From the NCBI GenBank assembly GCA_017622875.1, contig JAGAQG010000044.1, forward strand, positions 1 to 64,000: DNA of 64,000 bases, read 5' to 3'. Under the pieces are notes generated by a model. It made no database searches. It was not told the DNA's origin and saw only the letters and a program-made list of their open reading frames with translations. Below are positions 20,064-29,740 of the stretch, piece after piece; the first letter of the stretch is position 1, and each line of letters begins with the position of its first letter. The DNA comes from Lachnospiraceae bacterium (lineage in GTDB: Bacteria; Bacillota; Clostridia; Lachnospirales; Lachnospiraceae). Both the position numbers and the translations under genes were made by a program.

Positions 20064-21545
20064 ATGCACGTAACAGATAAACTAATAAAACCTCTCACTG
20101 AGGCAAAGTATTTAAATGCGGATAATGTAGACCGATATCGGAGCATTATGCGCATTTTTTATGATAATTACGAAAAACTTAAGTACTGGATGTATCAGGA
20201 AGAAGTCTACGCACAAATGATACAGGATCCATATTTTAAAGATTATAGAATCGAACAGTGTCAGCAGGATCTGACTGCACTGACAGAATGGAAAAATCTG
20301 GTGACCATACAGGATACAAGAAAGGTATCTTCTATCGAAGAGTTCAAAAATAAGAAATTTCGCTATCAAATGTCGGAATATAGTGTAGAGATAGAGCGTC
20401 TTGTAATTCGTCTGGAAAATCTGTTCATAGAGGGGGCTTCTTTGGAACCTACGTTACTGGAGCGGATTCGCCGGGAAATAGAGCGTTTTCCAGAGATGAC
20501 AGAAAGAGAAATCAATGAAGTTTACAGTTGGTGGAACGATCTGAACAATAATTTTATCCGCCTGAATCAGAATTACCAGGATTATATTCGCGATTTGAAC
20601 AGTGTAAAAGCTGAAGAAATGATGCGTACCAAAGAGTTTCTTGTATTTAAAGACAAGCTGGTAGACTATCTGCGCAATTTTATCAAAGGACTGCAGCGCA
20701 ATGTAGGAGTGATCGAAGAACATCTGCGATTTTTAGAACCAGAAGTTTTGGAAAAAGTGTTGAATAAAGTAAATGCTTACGAGCTCTCCATTCCGAGAAT
20801 CGATGTGGAGATTTCCGAGAAAATGATCGCAGAAAAGACAAGAGGACGCTATGAGAGCATCCGAGGATGGTTTGTATCTGAAAATGGACAGGAAAATGAG
20901 GCTGGAAAGCTTTTTGATGCCACAAATGAAATTATTCGAAGAATTACCCGATATGCCACCCAGTTAAGTGAAAAGAATGCGTTGGGTGCCAATCGAAGGG
21001 AAGAATATCGAAAAGTGGCAGAAATATTTTTAAAGTGTGAAGATCTTTCAGAAGCGCAGAAAATGTCAGCCATGGTCTTTGGGCTGGAACGTCCTTACCA
21101 TTTCAAAGGAGAGTTTGTCCGCGAAACTGACAGTATGAACAAAGGTGTTTATGAGGAACCGGCAGTAGAGTATGTTTTAAAACCAAGGATCAGAACTTAT
21201 CGTGAGAAAACAAGACGAAGCAGTATTTCTGATACCAGTCGGGAAAAACAGGCTGCTAAAAGTAAGATGCTGCAGCAGTTAAAGGAAGACCGGTTAAAAA
21301 TTGCAATGCTGGAGAAGAATGGAAGAATCGACTTTGCAAGGCTTCCCGTCATTGAACCGCGGGTAAGAGAAATCCTGTTAAAATGGCTGTCAGATGCACT
21401 GGAGGATGTGGACTGCTGTGCAAAAACAGATGATGGCAGACAATATTATCTGGATATGAGTCATGAGAAAGAAAAGTGTGTGGTGCACTGCGAAGATGGA
21501 AACTTTACGATGCCAAGCTTAAGCATTGTGTTTCAAGAGGAATAG
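20064..21545 (+). CDS. jetA: Wadjet defence protein JetA (kleisin-like subunit)
   Basis: A 493-residue mostly helical protein matching my recollection of the JetA family of type II Wadjet (DUF5716). JetA is the MukF/kleisin-like subunit that bridges the SMC-like ATPase in a complex that recognises and cleaves small circular DNA such as plasmids. The open frame extends upstream to 19950, but that extension would cover the promoter and has no ribosome site. The ATG at 20064 follows ACGGAGGATGCAG and gives the natural N terminus MHVTDKLIKPL. The C terminus (about 385-490) holds a basic stretch and a winged-helix-like tail. It is first in the four-gene operon, six bases from jetB. Identity rests mainly on gene order and protein sizes. 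Confidence 0.85.
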   Translation: MHVTDKLIKPLTEAKYLNADNVDRYRSIMRIFYDNYEKLKYWMYQEEVYAQMIQDPYFKDYRIEQCQQDLTALTEWKNLVTIQDTRKVSSIEEFKNKKFRYQMSEYSVEIERLVIRLENLFIEGASLEPTLLERIRREIERFPEMTEREINEVYSWWNDLNNNFIRLNQNYQDYIRDLNSVKAEEMMRTKEFLVFKDKLVDYLRNFIKGLQRNVGVIEEHLRFLEPEVLEKVLNKVNAYELSIPRIDVEISEKMIAEKTRGRYESIRGWFVSENGQENEAGKLFDATNEIIRRITRYATQLSEKNALGANRREEYRKVAEIFLKCEDLSEAQKMSAMVFGLERPYHFKGEFVRETDSMNKGVYEEPAVEYVLKPRIRTYREKTRRSSISDTSREKQAAKSKMLQQLKEDRLKIAMLEKNGRIDFARLPVIEPRVREILLKWLSDALEDVDCCAKTDDGRQYYLDMSHEKEKCVVHCEDGNFTMPSLSIVFQEE

Positions 21546-21551
21546 AGAATT

Positions 21552-22694
21552 ATGAATGAATTGGAACTGCTGTTAAATAAGCGGTGGATTTTAAAGTCCG
21601 ATGACAAGGAATTGTACTATAAAGTGCGGGATTCCATTGGAAACATCCGTAAATTTGCGACAGAAAAACTGGGCTGTCAGGTCATTGAAAACTCACTGCT
21701 TGTGAAGCTGGAAAAGATACCGGCAAAGGCGGAAATCTATATGGGAATTGAAGAATTTACCTCGAAAGAGGAATACGCCTATCTATGTATTTTGCTGATG
21801 TTTTTAGAAGATAAGGATGCCGAAGAACAGTTTGTGATTTCTCAGCTGACAGAATACATTGCTTCCCATATACCGGGGCAGCCGGTTGACTGGACCTTGT
21901 TTGTCAGCAGAAGAAGACTGGTAAAGGTGCTGCGCTATGCAGTATCACAAGGACTTTTAAAAGTGACGGATGGAAGTGATGACTTGTTTATGGATGAACA
22001 GGCAGGGGAAGTACTCTATGAAAATACGGGAGCATCCAGATATTTTATGAGAAGCTTTTCAAAGGATATCATGGATTATCGCAATCCTTCGGATTTTGAG
22101 GAAAGCGACTGGTTTGGACTGAACGAGGACCGGGGAATCGCAAGAAGACACCGTGTATATAAAAAGCTCCTCTTTTCTGTTGGAATGTATAGAGAGGCAG
22201 GTACAGAGGAGGATTTTGAATATTTGAAATATTATGGCAGACGACTTATCGATGACTTAGAACAATGCTTTGACTGTCAGGTACATATTCACAAAGGAAG
22301 TGCGTTTTTTATGATGGGAGAGGACTGTCATATGGGAACAGCATTTCCAGGAAATAATGCCCTGTCCGATATTCTTTTGTTATGCTGTGGAAAAATCAGA
22401 GAAAAAATATCATTAGGTGTTTGGAAGGTACAAAAGGATGAAATGATATTTACGGACGCAGTGGAATTTGAACAGATGCTAAAGAATGTGAAGAGAGAAT
22501 TCGGAAATGGCTTTACGAAAAGCTACCGGGAAATGCCGGAGGGAGAATTTGTCAAAGAAATTCTGGAAGCGATGGAGAGGTGGACATTTGTCAAACGGAT
22601 AGAAAGTACCCATGAAATTGTCATCTATCCATCAGCAGGAAAAATGACAGGAAGCTACCCGGAGGATTACACAGGAGGAAGCCAGGATGAATAG
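21552..22694 (+). CDS. jetB: Wadjet defence protein JetB (KITE/MukE-like subunit)
   Basis: A 380-residue protein of the size and position of JetB in type II Wadjet (DUF6063 in my recollection). JetB plays the MukE/KITE role, a winged-helix dimer clamped on the kleisin. Residues about 75-170 look like tandem winged helices (SQLTEYIASHI, RRRLVKVLRYAVSQGLLKVTDG); residues 190-260 hold a charged stretch with HRVYKKLLF. The start ATG lies ten bases after AGAGGA. The gene overlaps jetC by 8 bases, indicating translational coupling and stoichiometric complex assembly. No enzymatic motif is visible. Confidence 0.83.
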   Translation: MNELELLLNKRWILKSDDKELYYKVRDSIGNIRKFATEKLGCQVIENSLLVKLEKIPAKAEIYMGIEEFTSKEEYAYLCILLMFLEDKDAEEQFVISQLTEYIASHIPGQPVDWTLFVSRRRLVKVLRYAVSQGLLKVTDGSDDLFMDEQAGEVLYENTGASRYFMRSFSKDIMDYRNPSDFEESDWFGLNEDRGIARRHRVYKKLLFSVGMYREAGTEEDFEYLKYYGRRLIDDLEQCFDCQVHIHKGSAFFMMGEDCHMGTAFPGNNALSDILLLCCGKIREKISLGVWKVQKDEMIFTDAVEFEQMLKNVKREFGNGFTKSYREMPEGEFVKEILEAMERWTFVKRIESTHEIVIYPSAGKMTGSYPEDYTGGSQDE

Positions 22695-25600
22695 CAGATG
22701 GCAGGCAAATAGAATTGGATTAATTAATTTCTGGTATTACGATGACCAGGAATTTCCCTTTGTCAAAGGAAGAATGCTGCTTCGAGGATCGAACGGTTCA
22801 GGGAAGTCTGTTACAATGCAGAGTGTGATACCCCTTCTTCTTGATGGAAATATGAGTCCGGAGCGATTAGACCCTTTTGGCTCCAGAGACCGTAAGATGA
22901 GCAGCTATCTTTTAGAAGAAGATGATGTGAGAGAAGAGAGAACAGGATATCTGTATCTGGAATTTCGCAGAAGGGAAAGTGAAACCTATCTTACCATCGG
23001 CATGGGCATTCGTGCCAGAAAAGGGAAGCCATTGGATAAATGGTATTTTAGTCTGACAGATGGAAGACAGATCGGAAAGGATTTCTTCCTATGTAAAGAG
23101 ACAGATGAAAAAGTGACCCTGTCTAAAAAAGAACTGGAGAATCGGATGCAGGGCGGAGGATATGTTTTTGACCGCCAGATGGATTATATGGAATATGTCA
23201 ATCGGCAGATCTTTGGTTTTGAAACGGTGGAAGAATACAAAGAAATGGTAGACCTTTTGATTCAGCTGCGTACCCCAAAGCTTTCCAAGGATTTTAAGCC
23301 ATCGGTCATCAATGAAATCTTAAGTGATTCTCTACAGCCGCTCTCAGAAGAAGATCTGCGTCCAATGTCCGAAGCAATTGAAAATATGGACACCATGAGC
23401 CTGAATCTGAAAGCGCGACAGGAAGGAAAACAGGCGGCAGAAAAAATAGGCCGCATTCTGGATAAATACAATCGACTGCAGTTGTATGAAAAGTCCGTTC
23501 ATTACGACGAAAAGCAGAAAGAGCTTCTTGCTCTGGAACGGGATGAAAAAGAAAAGAAGCAAAAGAAACAGGAATGTGAAGCCAGGGTTTTAGAACTGGA
23601 AAATGCAAGAAATGAGTTAAATGCGAGGAAGCTTGCAATGGAAAAAGAGAAGGAATCTTTGAATGCAAGTGATGCAGTCGCATTAAAGGAACGGGAAATC
23701 AGGTTAAGTAAAACAATTGCAGAAAGAGAAAAAGCATTGTCTGAAAAGCAGCTGCAGCTTGAAACAAAAAAAGAGCAGCTCATTGATACGGAGAAGAAGA
23801 AACGGGAAGAAGAAAACCGGGAATATCAAAAAGAGCAGGAGCTGACAGGTCTTCTTGATGAGATGCAGACAGAAGCTGATGAGATGGCTTTTGAGGAACA
23901 TAGCTTTTTTGCTGCTGAATTAAAAGATGGATTTCAAAAGCCGTTTTCTTTTGATACCCATCAAATGCAGTTTGAAAATACCAGAGATCAGATTCGTCAG
24001 GGGCTTGTAATTTTGCAGGACGTAGAACAGAGGCAGCGTCAAATCGATGAGCTGCTTATTAAGCGTGAGAAAAATCAAAGAGAGCTTGATGGTGTACAGC
24101 GAAGAGTCAGTCAGGCAGAAAATATGCTGGTACAGGTGCAGAATGAGTGGAAGGAAAAACTGTATCACTGGAATGGACAGAACAAAGAGCTTGTGCTGTC
24201 TGCAGAACTGCTTCGAAAGCTTTCGCTTTTTGCAGAGGAATATAACGAAAAATCAGATTTTGCCAGTGTGCGGCAAATAGCTGCGGATGTCTGGCTGGAT
24301 AAAAAAGGAATTTTGGACGGACTTCACAGGAAGGCCAAAGAAGAAATTCAGAAGCTTCAGGAGGAGTCTGTCAAGTGGCAGACAGAACTGGAGGAATGGG
24401 AAAGCTTCAAGGAGCCGGAACCGGAGCGCAGTGAAGCTGTCATAAAAAACAGAAACCGTCTGCGAGGTTTAAACATTCCTTATCAGGAATTTTATAAGCT
24501 TCTGGAATTTGGACAAAAGCTGGATAAAACTGCATGCGACAGACTGGAAGAAGCCCTGATGCACATGGGAATTTTAGATGCCCTTGTCATCGACGAACAG
24601 TATAAGGAGCGAGTGCTTTCTCAGGATCTGGGATGCTGTGATAAATATTTATTTGTTAAGAAGCAGCGGGCAGAAAAAAACATTCTTGATGTTTTAGAGC
24701 TAAATGATACGGTAAATGACATTTTTATGAATCAGAGGATTACCGGAATCCTGGAAAACATTGCTTATGATATGGATGGAATGACCGCCATATCAGCAGA
24801 TGGAAGCTATCAGCTGGGAGTCCTTGCAGGAACGATTACCGGAGAATACGAGGCAGGATTTATCGGTACAAGAGCCAGAGAAAAGAATCGCCAGCAGAAA
24901 ATAGCTGCATGTAAGAATAAGCTTAAATTTCTGGTAGATGAGATTGACAGTTTGAAAAAAGAAAATGAAACGCTGCAAAACAGACTTCATCAGCTGGAAC
25001 AGGAATATCATAACTTGCCAAAGGATGAAGATTTAAGAGAAGCGCATCGAATGCTGCAAGAAGAGCTTAGAGAAGAAAAACGCTTAAAGGAAGAGGCATT
25101 TCGTCTGGATGCAGAGCTTCGGGAGCTTGGCGAAAAATTAAAAGAACTGAAAAAGGAAGCAGTACAGATTGCTGATAAGCTTTATCTGACCTGCAGCTAT
25201 GAAGCTTTTCGCAGGGCAGAAGCGGCAGCAACGGAATACGGAAAGTATTTTTATCAGTTGAAATCAGGGCACGAGCTGTATCTGCAAATCGTATATCTGA
25301 AAAATCATCTTCTCAGTCAGATGGAGGATCTGGAGTATGATATGGAACAGATCCGATACGATATGGGAAACGCAGAGAAGTCTTTAAAGAGAGAAGAAAT
25401 CGAGCATGCATCTGTAGTGAAACAGTTAAAGCTGACAGATTATGAAGAGATCCGGGAACGTCTGGAAAACTGTGTAAAGTGGCTGGATGAGTATCCGGAA
25501 AAGCTGCAGAAATGTGTAGAGGAAAAAGGACAGAAAGAGCAGCAGATTACACAGTTAACAGGATATTTAGAGCAATGTGCAGAAAAAATTTCTGTGTGTA

Positions 25601-26784
25601 TGCAAAGCAAAGAGTACCTTGAGAAGCGTTATCAGGCAGAATTTGACCTTGGTTACGTGAACCTTCCGGAAGGATTTTGCGAAGATGTGGTTAGGGTAAG
25701 AAGCTTTTTAGAACCTGATTGCAAAGCGTTATCTGTAAATACAGTTAATCAGGATGTACAGCGCATTTATTTCGAAAACAGAGGCTTTTTAAATGATTAT
25801 CAGCTGACCCAGACGGAGCTGTTTGAAGAACTTGAGAGTACTCGCAGACCGGGTGAACCTTCTGCAAAGCGTATGGACATTTATGCAAGATATCAGGGTG
25901 TGAAAATCCCATTTGGGAAGTTACTGGCACATTTGGAGGAGGAAATTGCAGAACTTCAGGAATTGATCAAAGCAGGTGACAGAGAATTGTTTGAGGATAT
26001 TCTTGCCAATACCATGAGTCGAAAAATCAGGGGAAAGATTAATAGCTCGTTTGCCTGGGTAGAGAAAATGAACGGGCTGATGGGAGCGATGAATACTTCC
26101 AGCGGTCTGCGCTTAAGCCTGCGATGGAGAAGCAAAACAGCAGAACATGAGGATCAGTTGGATACGAAAGAACTGGTAGAGCTTTTGAAAAAGGATTATC
26201 GCCTCATGAGAGAAGAGGAAGCTGCCAGGTTGTCACTGCATTTTCGCTCGAAAGTGGAGGAAGCAAGACGACGCGCCAAGGACAGCGGCGGAATGGTATC
26301 CTTTTATCAGGTCATGAAGGAAACGCTGGATTATCGTAAATGGTTTGAATTCCAGCTGTTCTCCCAAAAGAGTGGGGAAAGACAAAAAGAGCTTACAAAC
26401 AGTGTTTTTGGAACCTTTAGCGGCGGCGAGAAGGCAATGTCTATGTATGTACCTCTGTTTTCGGCAGTTGTCGCAAAATATCAGGGAGGACGCATCGATG
26501 CGCCACGCCTGATTTCTTTAGATGAAGCATTTGCCGGCGTTGATAATAGGAATATCAGAGATATGTTTCGTCTGATGACTGAATTTCAGTTTGACTTTAT
26601 CATTAATTCTCAGGTGCTGTGGGGTGACTGTGATACTTTGGATGCACTTGCAATCTATCAGCTCATTCGACCGGAAAATGCAAAATTTGTAACCGTGATG
26701 CCTTACCTGTGGAATGGAAAGGTGAAGGAGGTTATGGAGAGTGAAGAACAACTTAAAGTTCGTGCAGAAGAAATTTCAGGCTGA
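22687..26784 (+). CDS. jetC: Wadjet SMC-like ATPase JetC
   Basis: A 1365-residue SMC/MukB-like ATPase. The N-terminal head has the Walker A motif GSNGSGKS (34-41). Two long charged coiled-coil tracts (about 240-480 and 740-1050) flank a hinge-like region near 560-720. The C-terminal head has the ABC signature FSGGEK (S1245) and the Walker B/D-loop SLDEAFAGVD with D1279 and E1280. All ATPase motifs are intact, so the motor is expected to be active. It forms the DNA-translocating core of Wadjet, which extrudes DNA and hands it to the JetD nuclease. The start overlaps jetB and is preceded by AGGAGGAAG. Confidence 0.92.
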   Translation: MNSRWQANRIGLINFWYYDDQEFPFVKGRMLLRGSNGSGKSVTMQSVIPLLLDGNMSPERLDPFGSRDRKMSSYLLEEDDVREERTGYLYLEFRRRESETYLTIGMGIRARKGKPLDKWYFSLTDGRQIGKDFFLCKETDEKVTLSKKELENRMQGGGYVFDRQMDYMEYVNRQIFGFETVEEYKEMVDLLIQLRTPKLSKDFKPSVINEILSDSLQPLSEEDLRPMSEAIENMDTMSLNLKARQEGKQAAEKIGRILDKYNRLQLYEKSVHYDEKQKELLALERDEKEKKQKKQECEARVLELENARNELNARKLAMEKEKESLNASDAVALKEREIRLSKTIAEREKALSEKQLQLETKKEQLIDTEKKKREEENREYQKEQELTGLLDEMQTEADEMAFEEHSFFAAELKDGFQKPFSFDTHQMQFENTRDQIRQGLVILQDVEQRQRQIDELLIKREKNQRELDGVQRRVSQAENMLVQVQNEWKEKLYHWNGQNKELVLSAELLRKLSLFAEEYNEKSDFASVRQIAADVWLDKKGILDGLHRKAKEEIQKLQEESVKWQTELEEWESFKEPEPERSEAVIKNRNRLRGLNIPYQEFYKLLEFGQKLDKTACDRLEEALMHMGILDALVIDEQYKERVLSQDLGCCDKYLFVKKQRAEKNILDVLELNDTVNDIFMNQRITGILENIAYDMDGMTAISADGSYQLGVLAGTITGEYEAGFIGTRAREKNRQQKIAACKNKLKFLVDEIDSLKKENETLQNRLHQLEQEYHNLPKDEDLREAHRMLQEELREEKRLKEEAFRLDAELRELGEKLKELKKEAVQIADKLYLTCSYEAFRRAEAAATEYGKYFYQLKSGHELYLQIVYLKNHLLSQMEDLEYDMEQIRYDMGNAEKSLKREEIEHASVVKQLKLTDYEEIRERLENCVKWLDEYPEKLQKCVEEKGQKEQQITQLTGYLEQCAEKISVCMQSKEYLEKRYQAEFDLGYVNLPEGFCEDVVRVRSFLEPDCKALSVNTVNQDVQRIYFENRGFLNDYQLTQTELFEELESTRRPGEPSAKRMDIYARYQGVKIPFGKLLAHLEEEIAELQELIKAGDRELFEDILANTMSRKIRGKINSSFAWVEKMNGLMGAMNTSSGLRLSLRWRSKTAEHEDQLDTKELVELLKKDYRLMREEEAARLSLHFRSKVEEARRRAKDSGGMVSFYQVMKETLDYRKWFEFQLFSQKSGERQKELTNSVFGTFSGGEKAMSMYVPLFSAVVAKYQGGRIDAPRLISLDEAFAGVDNRNIRDMFRLMTEFQFDFIINSQVLWGDCDTLDALAIYQLIRPENAKFVTVMPYLWNGKVKEVMESEEQLKVRAEEISG

Positions 26785-28069
26785 GGAATGCACTGCCTAT
26801 TTTAGAGAGAATCCTGTATTTGAAAAAATATTTCGGGGATTCAGGGAAAAATACGCTTCTTATGGGGATTTTTCCGGCACTGTGATCTTAAAAAATATAT
26901 CGGAGAATGATCTGGAGGTGTTGGAAGGGTTCTTTCAAAAGAATTTTCATGGAAAGAAAAGCATTTCCATATCAGCAGCGAGGTTTGAAAAAGCATTAAA
27001 GGAAAGCAGATTTGAAGAGTTTTCCCCAAAAGAAGTACTGGAGCTGTATTTTCAGGAAAAAATGACTGGCAAGAAGGAACAGCAGCAATCAGAAGAACAA
27101 CGGTGGAATCAGGCACTGGAAGAAACAAAAATCATCTATCAAAAAACTTTTTCGGCAAGATGGCTTTTCGAGATTGGACAGACAAAAGATGAAATGTATT
27201 TTTATCTTCAGAAGCGTTATCGGGAAGCAGGAAAGGATAAAGAGGAAATCAAAAAGGTACTTGAACTTGGATGTAAAGTTCTAAATAATTTTCCATATCA
27301 CCAGGGCAACAGGGAATATTTAGCAGTATTTGCTGCCAGAATTACCGGAAATCCTCATGCCTTTGATGATGGAGAAAGAGAAGGCGTATTTCTTCGAATG
27401 TTAATACAGTGGGATCTTGTCCATAGGGAAATTCCTGTAGACCGTTCAGAGATTTTTCCGGCATTGTACAGGCAGAGGCTTTATCTTGCGGCAGGAATTT
27501 TGCGAGATGATATGTCCAATTGTGCAATGCTTTGCGGAATCCGGACATGGAAGAAAAATGGAGAGCTTCATGAAGGGATGGAAGGATTTTTCCGGGAAGG
27601 AACCCCTGTTCAGGTACCACTGTCCGGCATTGCAGACTGGGGCCGTGTGGAATGTCCGGAAGATACAATCTATATCGTAGAAAACCCTTCCGTGTATGCC
27701 ATGCTCTGTGGAAAATGGGCAGGAAAAAAGGCATGTATGTGCATGAATGGTCAGCCACGTCTGAGCGCCGTTTTGTTGCTTGATCTGCTTGCGGAGGCAG
27801 GGGTAAAGATCTATTATGCAGGGGATTTCGATCCTGAGGGAATGCTCATTGCGCAGAAAATCAAGAAGTATTATCAGGGTGAGGTTTGTTATTGGAAAAT
27901 GTCCGCAGAGGACTATGAAAAGAGCAAATCCAAAGAAATTCTTACATCAAAACGACTGAAAATGCTGGAACATATTGATGATATAGAGTTACTGCAAACA
28001 GCAGAAGCACTTCGAAAATGCGGAGTAATAGGTTATCAGGAAAATATATTAGAATTCCTGATATTGTAA
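26741..28069 (+). CDS. jetD: Wadjet nuclease subunit JetD (Toprim-type)
   Basis: A 442-residue protein with a C-terminal Toprim-type nuclease domain. The conserved glutamate is in IVENPSVYA and the acidic pair is D362 and D364 in AGDFDPEG (361-367). JetD cuts DNA when the SMC complex has translocated around a small circle. The GTG start lies 44 bases inside jetC and follows AAGGAGG with good spacing; such a long overlap suggests tight coupling. Active-site residues are present, so the operon appears functional. It ends 18 bases before a hairpin terminator facing the convergent dehydrogenase gene. Confidence 0.88.
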   Translation: MKNNLKFVQKKFQAEECTAYFRENPVFEKIFRGFREKYASYGDFSGTVILKNISENDLEVLEGFFQKNFHGKKSISISAARFEKALKESRFEEFSPKEVLELYFQEKMTGKKEQQQSEEQRWNQALEETKIIYQKTFSARWLFEIGQTKDEMYFYLQKRYREAGKDKEEIKKVLELGCKVLNNFPYHQGNREYLAVFAARITGNPHAFDDGEREGVFLRMLIQWDLVHREIPVDRSEIFPALYRQRLYLAAGILRDDMSNCAMLCGIRTWKKNGELHEGMEGFFREGTPVQVPLSGIADWGRVECPEDTIYIVENPSVYAMLCGKWAGKKACMCMNGQPRLSAVLLLDLLAEAGVKIYYAGDFDPEGMLIAQKIKKYYQGEVCYWKMSAEDYEKSKSKEILTSKRLKMLEHIDDIELLQTAEALRKCGVIGYQENILEFLIL

Positions 28070-28087
28070 TTAGCAAAAGCAGGATAA

Positions 28088-28137
28088 AAAAGGGGAGCAA
28101 ATCGGTATCCATAAATACAACGAAAGCCTCCCCTTTT
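28088..28137. terminator. Bidirectional terminator between jetD and the HTH-dehydrogenase gene
   Basis: Perfect 10-base arms AAAAGGGGAG and CTCCCCTTTT separated by 30 bases. T-rich and A-rich flanks allow it to work for both convergent transcripts. The long loop makes it atypical. Confidence 0.6.
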
Positions 28138-28142
28138 ATCTA

Positions 28143-29621
28143 TTAGTCTCTTCTAAATAAATCTCGTGTATATACTTTTTCGGACACATCATCCAGGCAG
28201 CTGTCATATCTGTTGGCAATAATCGCCTGACTCTTTTTCTTGAATTCAGCCAGATTATTCACAACCTTACTTCCAAAGAACGTAGTACCATTTTCCAGTG
28301 TTGGTTCATAAACGATTACGGTAGCACCTTTGGCCTTGATTCGTTTCATAACTCCCTGAATACTGCTCTGGCGGAAGTTGTCAGAATTGCTCTTCATTGT
28401 CAAACGGTATACCCCGACAACGACATCTTTTTCTTTGTCGCGGTTCCATGCACTGTTTGCTTCATAAGCGCCAGCGATTTCAAGAACACGATCTGCAATG
28501 AAATCCTTTCTTGTACGGTTACTTTCAACGATGGCTGTCATCATATTCTGAGGAACATCCGCATAGTTGGCTAAAAGCTGCTTCGTATCTTTTGGTAAGC
28601 AGTATCCGCCATAACCGAAAGAAGGGTTATTATAGTGAGTTCCAATACGAGGATCTAAACAAACCCCATTAATAATATCCTGAGTGCATAAGCCTTTTGT
28701 TTCAGCATAAGTATCTAATTCGTTAAAGTAGCTTACACGGAGCGCAAGATAAGTATTTGCAAAAAGCTTTACGGCCTCTGCCTCTGTGGAGCCCATAAAT
28801 AAAGTATCAATCTCTTCTTTAATTGCACCTTCCTGAAGAAGGGCAGCAAATGTATGAGCGGCTTCAGTAAGCCTTTCATCACCGTCAACTGCAGAAACAA
28901 TGATTCGGCTCGGATACAGATTATCATACAGAGCCTTAGATTCACGAAGGAATTCCGGACTAAAAAGAATATTTTTTGTATTAAATTTCTTACGAACACT
29001 TTCAGTATAACCTACCGGAATCGTAGATTTAATGATCATGATCGCGTCCGGATTCACTTCTAATACCAGTTTGATTACAGATTCTACTGCGCTGGTATCA
29101 AAGTAGTTCTTTTTACTGTCGTAGTTTGTAGGAGCAGCGATGATAACAAAATCAGCGTTTTTATATGCAGATGCGCCATCGGTAGTAGCAGTTAAATCCA
29201 ATTCTTTTTCCGCAAGATATTTTTCGATATATTCATCCTGAATCGGAGATTTTTTGTTGTTGATCAATTCAACTTTTTCCGGGATGATATCAACAGCAGT
29301 TACGTGATTATGCTGTGCCAATAATGTAGCAATGGATAGACCAACGTAACCTGTACCTGCGACTGCAATGTTCATTGGAGAAAATTTAGAAGCAACAGTT
29401 TTTGTTTTTTCTTCCACGAACATTGTAATTGGTTCGAAATCTAAAACTTCTCCCAATTTTTCCAGCTGCGGAATAGATGGAAGATAATCTTCTTTCTCCA
29501 GACGGCTAATCATAGCACGATTGATTCCGGTGAGTTCGGCCAACTGCTTTTGGGTAATATTCTTAGCCTTTCTTTGACTGGATACAGTACTGGCTAATAA
29601 ATTCAAAGATAATTTTTTCAT
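28143..29621 (-). CDS. UDP-glucose/nucleotide-sugar 6-dehydrogenase with N-terminal XRE HTH domain
   Basis: A 492-residue fusion. Residues about 8-70 are an XRE helix-turn-helix ([20 protein letters not shown]). Residues 83-492 form a UDP-glucose/GDP-mannose dehydrogenase with the Rossmann motif GTGYVG (89-94), the catalytic-loop PEFLRES (E223) and the catalytic cysteine C341 in [10 protein letters not shown]. The enzyme part oxidises a UDP-sugar to the uronate using two NAD+, feeding the polysaccharide genes across the divergent promoter. The HTH part suggests a DNA-binding or self-regulatory role, which is inference. The start is supported by AAAGGA. The domain order is continuous in one frame, so it is not an assembly join of two genes. 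Exact substrate is not determined. Confidence 0.9.
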   Translation of the reverse strand: MKKLSLNLLASTVSSQRKAKNITQKQLAELTGINRAMISRLEKEDYLPSIPQLEKLGEVLDFEPITMFVEEKTKTVASKFSPMNIAVAGTGYVGLSIATLLAQHNHVTAVDIIPEKVELINNKKSPIQDEYIEKYLAEKELDLTATTDGASAYKNADFVIIAAPTNYDSKKNYFDTSAVESVIKLVLEVNPDAIMIIKSTIPVGYTESVRKKFNTKNILFSPEFLRESKALYDNLYPSRIIVSAVDGDERLTEAAHTFAALLQEGAIKEEIDTLFMGSTEAEAVKLFANTYLALRVSYFNELDTYAETKGLCTQDIINGVCLDPRIGTHYNNPSFGYGGYCLPKDTKQLLANYADVPQNMMTAIVESNRTRKDFIADRVLEIAGAYEANSAWNRDKEKDVVVGVYRLTMKSNSDNFRQSSIQGVMKRIKAKGATVIVYEPTLENGTTFFGSKVVNNLAEFKKKSQAIIANRYDSCLDDVSEKVYTRDLFRRD

Positions 29622-29651
29622 ATTGTAATCCTTTCTTAGAAAAGAGATGTT

Positions 29652-29679
29652 GTTTTAAGTAACAAAAAATGCAAGTCAA
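29652..29679 (-). promoter_or_regulatory. Weak candidate promoter of the HTH-dehydrogenase gene
   Basis: On the minus strand TTGACT (29679-29674), a 16-base spacer and TAAAAC (29657-29652). It overlaps the upstream terminator hairpin, and the -10 box is poor. Confidence 0.3.
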
Positions 29680-29698
29680 AATGTTTTTGACTTGCATT
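29668..29698 (-). terminator. Rho-independent terminator of the metallophosphatase gene
   Basis: Perfect 14-base arms around a 3-base loop. On the minus strand it is followed by TTTTTTGTT. It sits 42 bases past the phosphatase stop codon and before the dehydrogenase gene. Confidence 0.85.
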
Positions 29699-29740
29699 GA
29701 TTGTAGCATAGGTTATTCTAAATAGCAATAACGATTAGCG

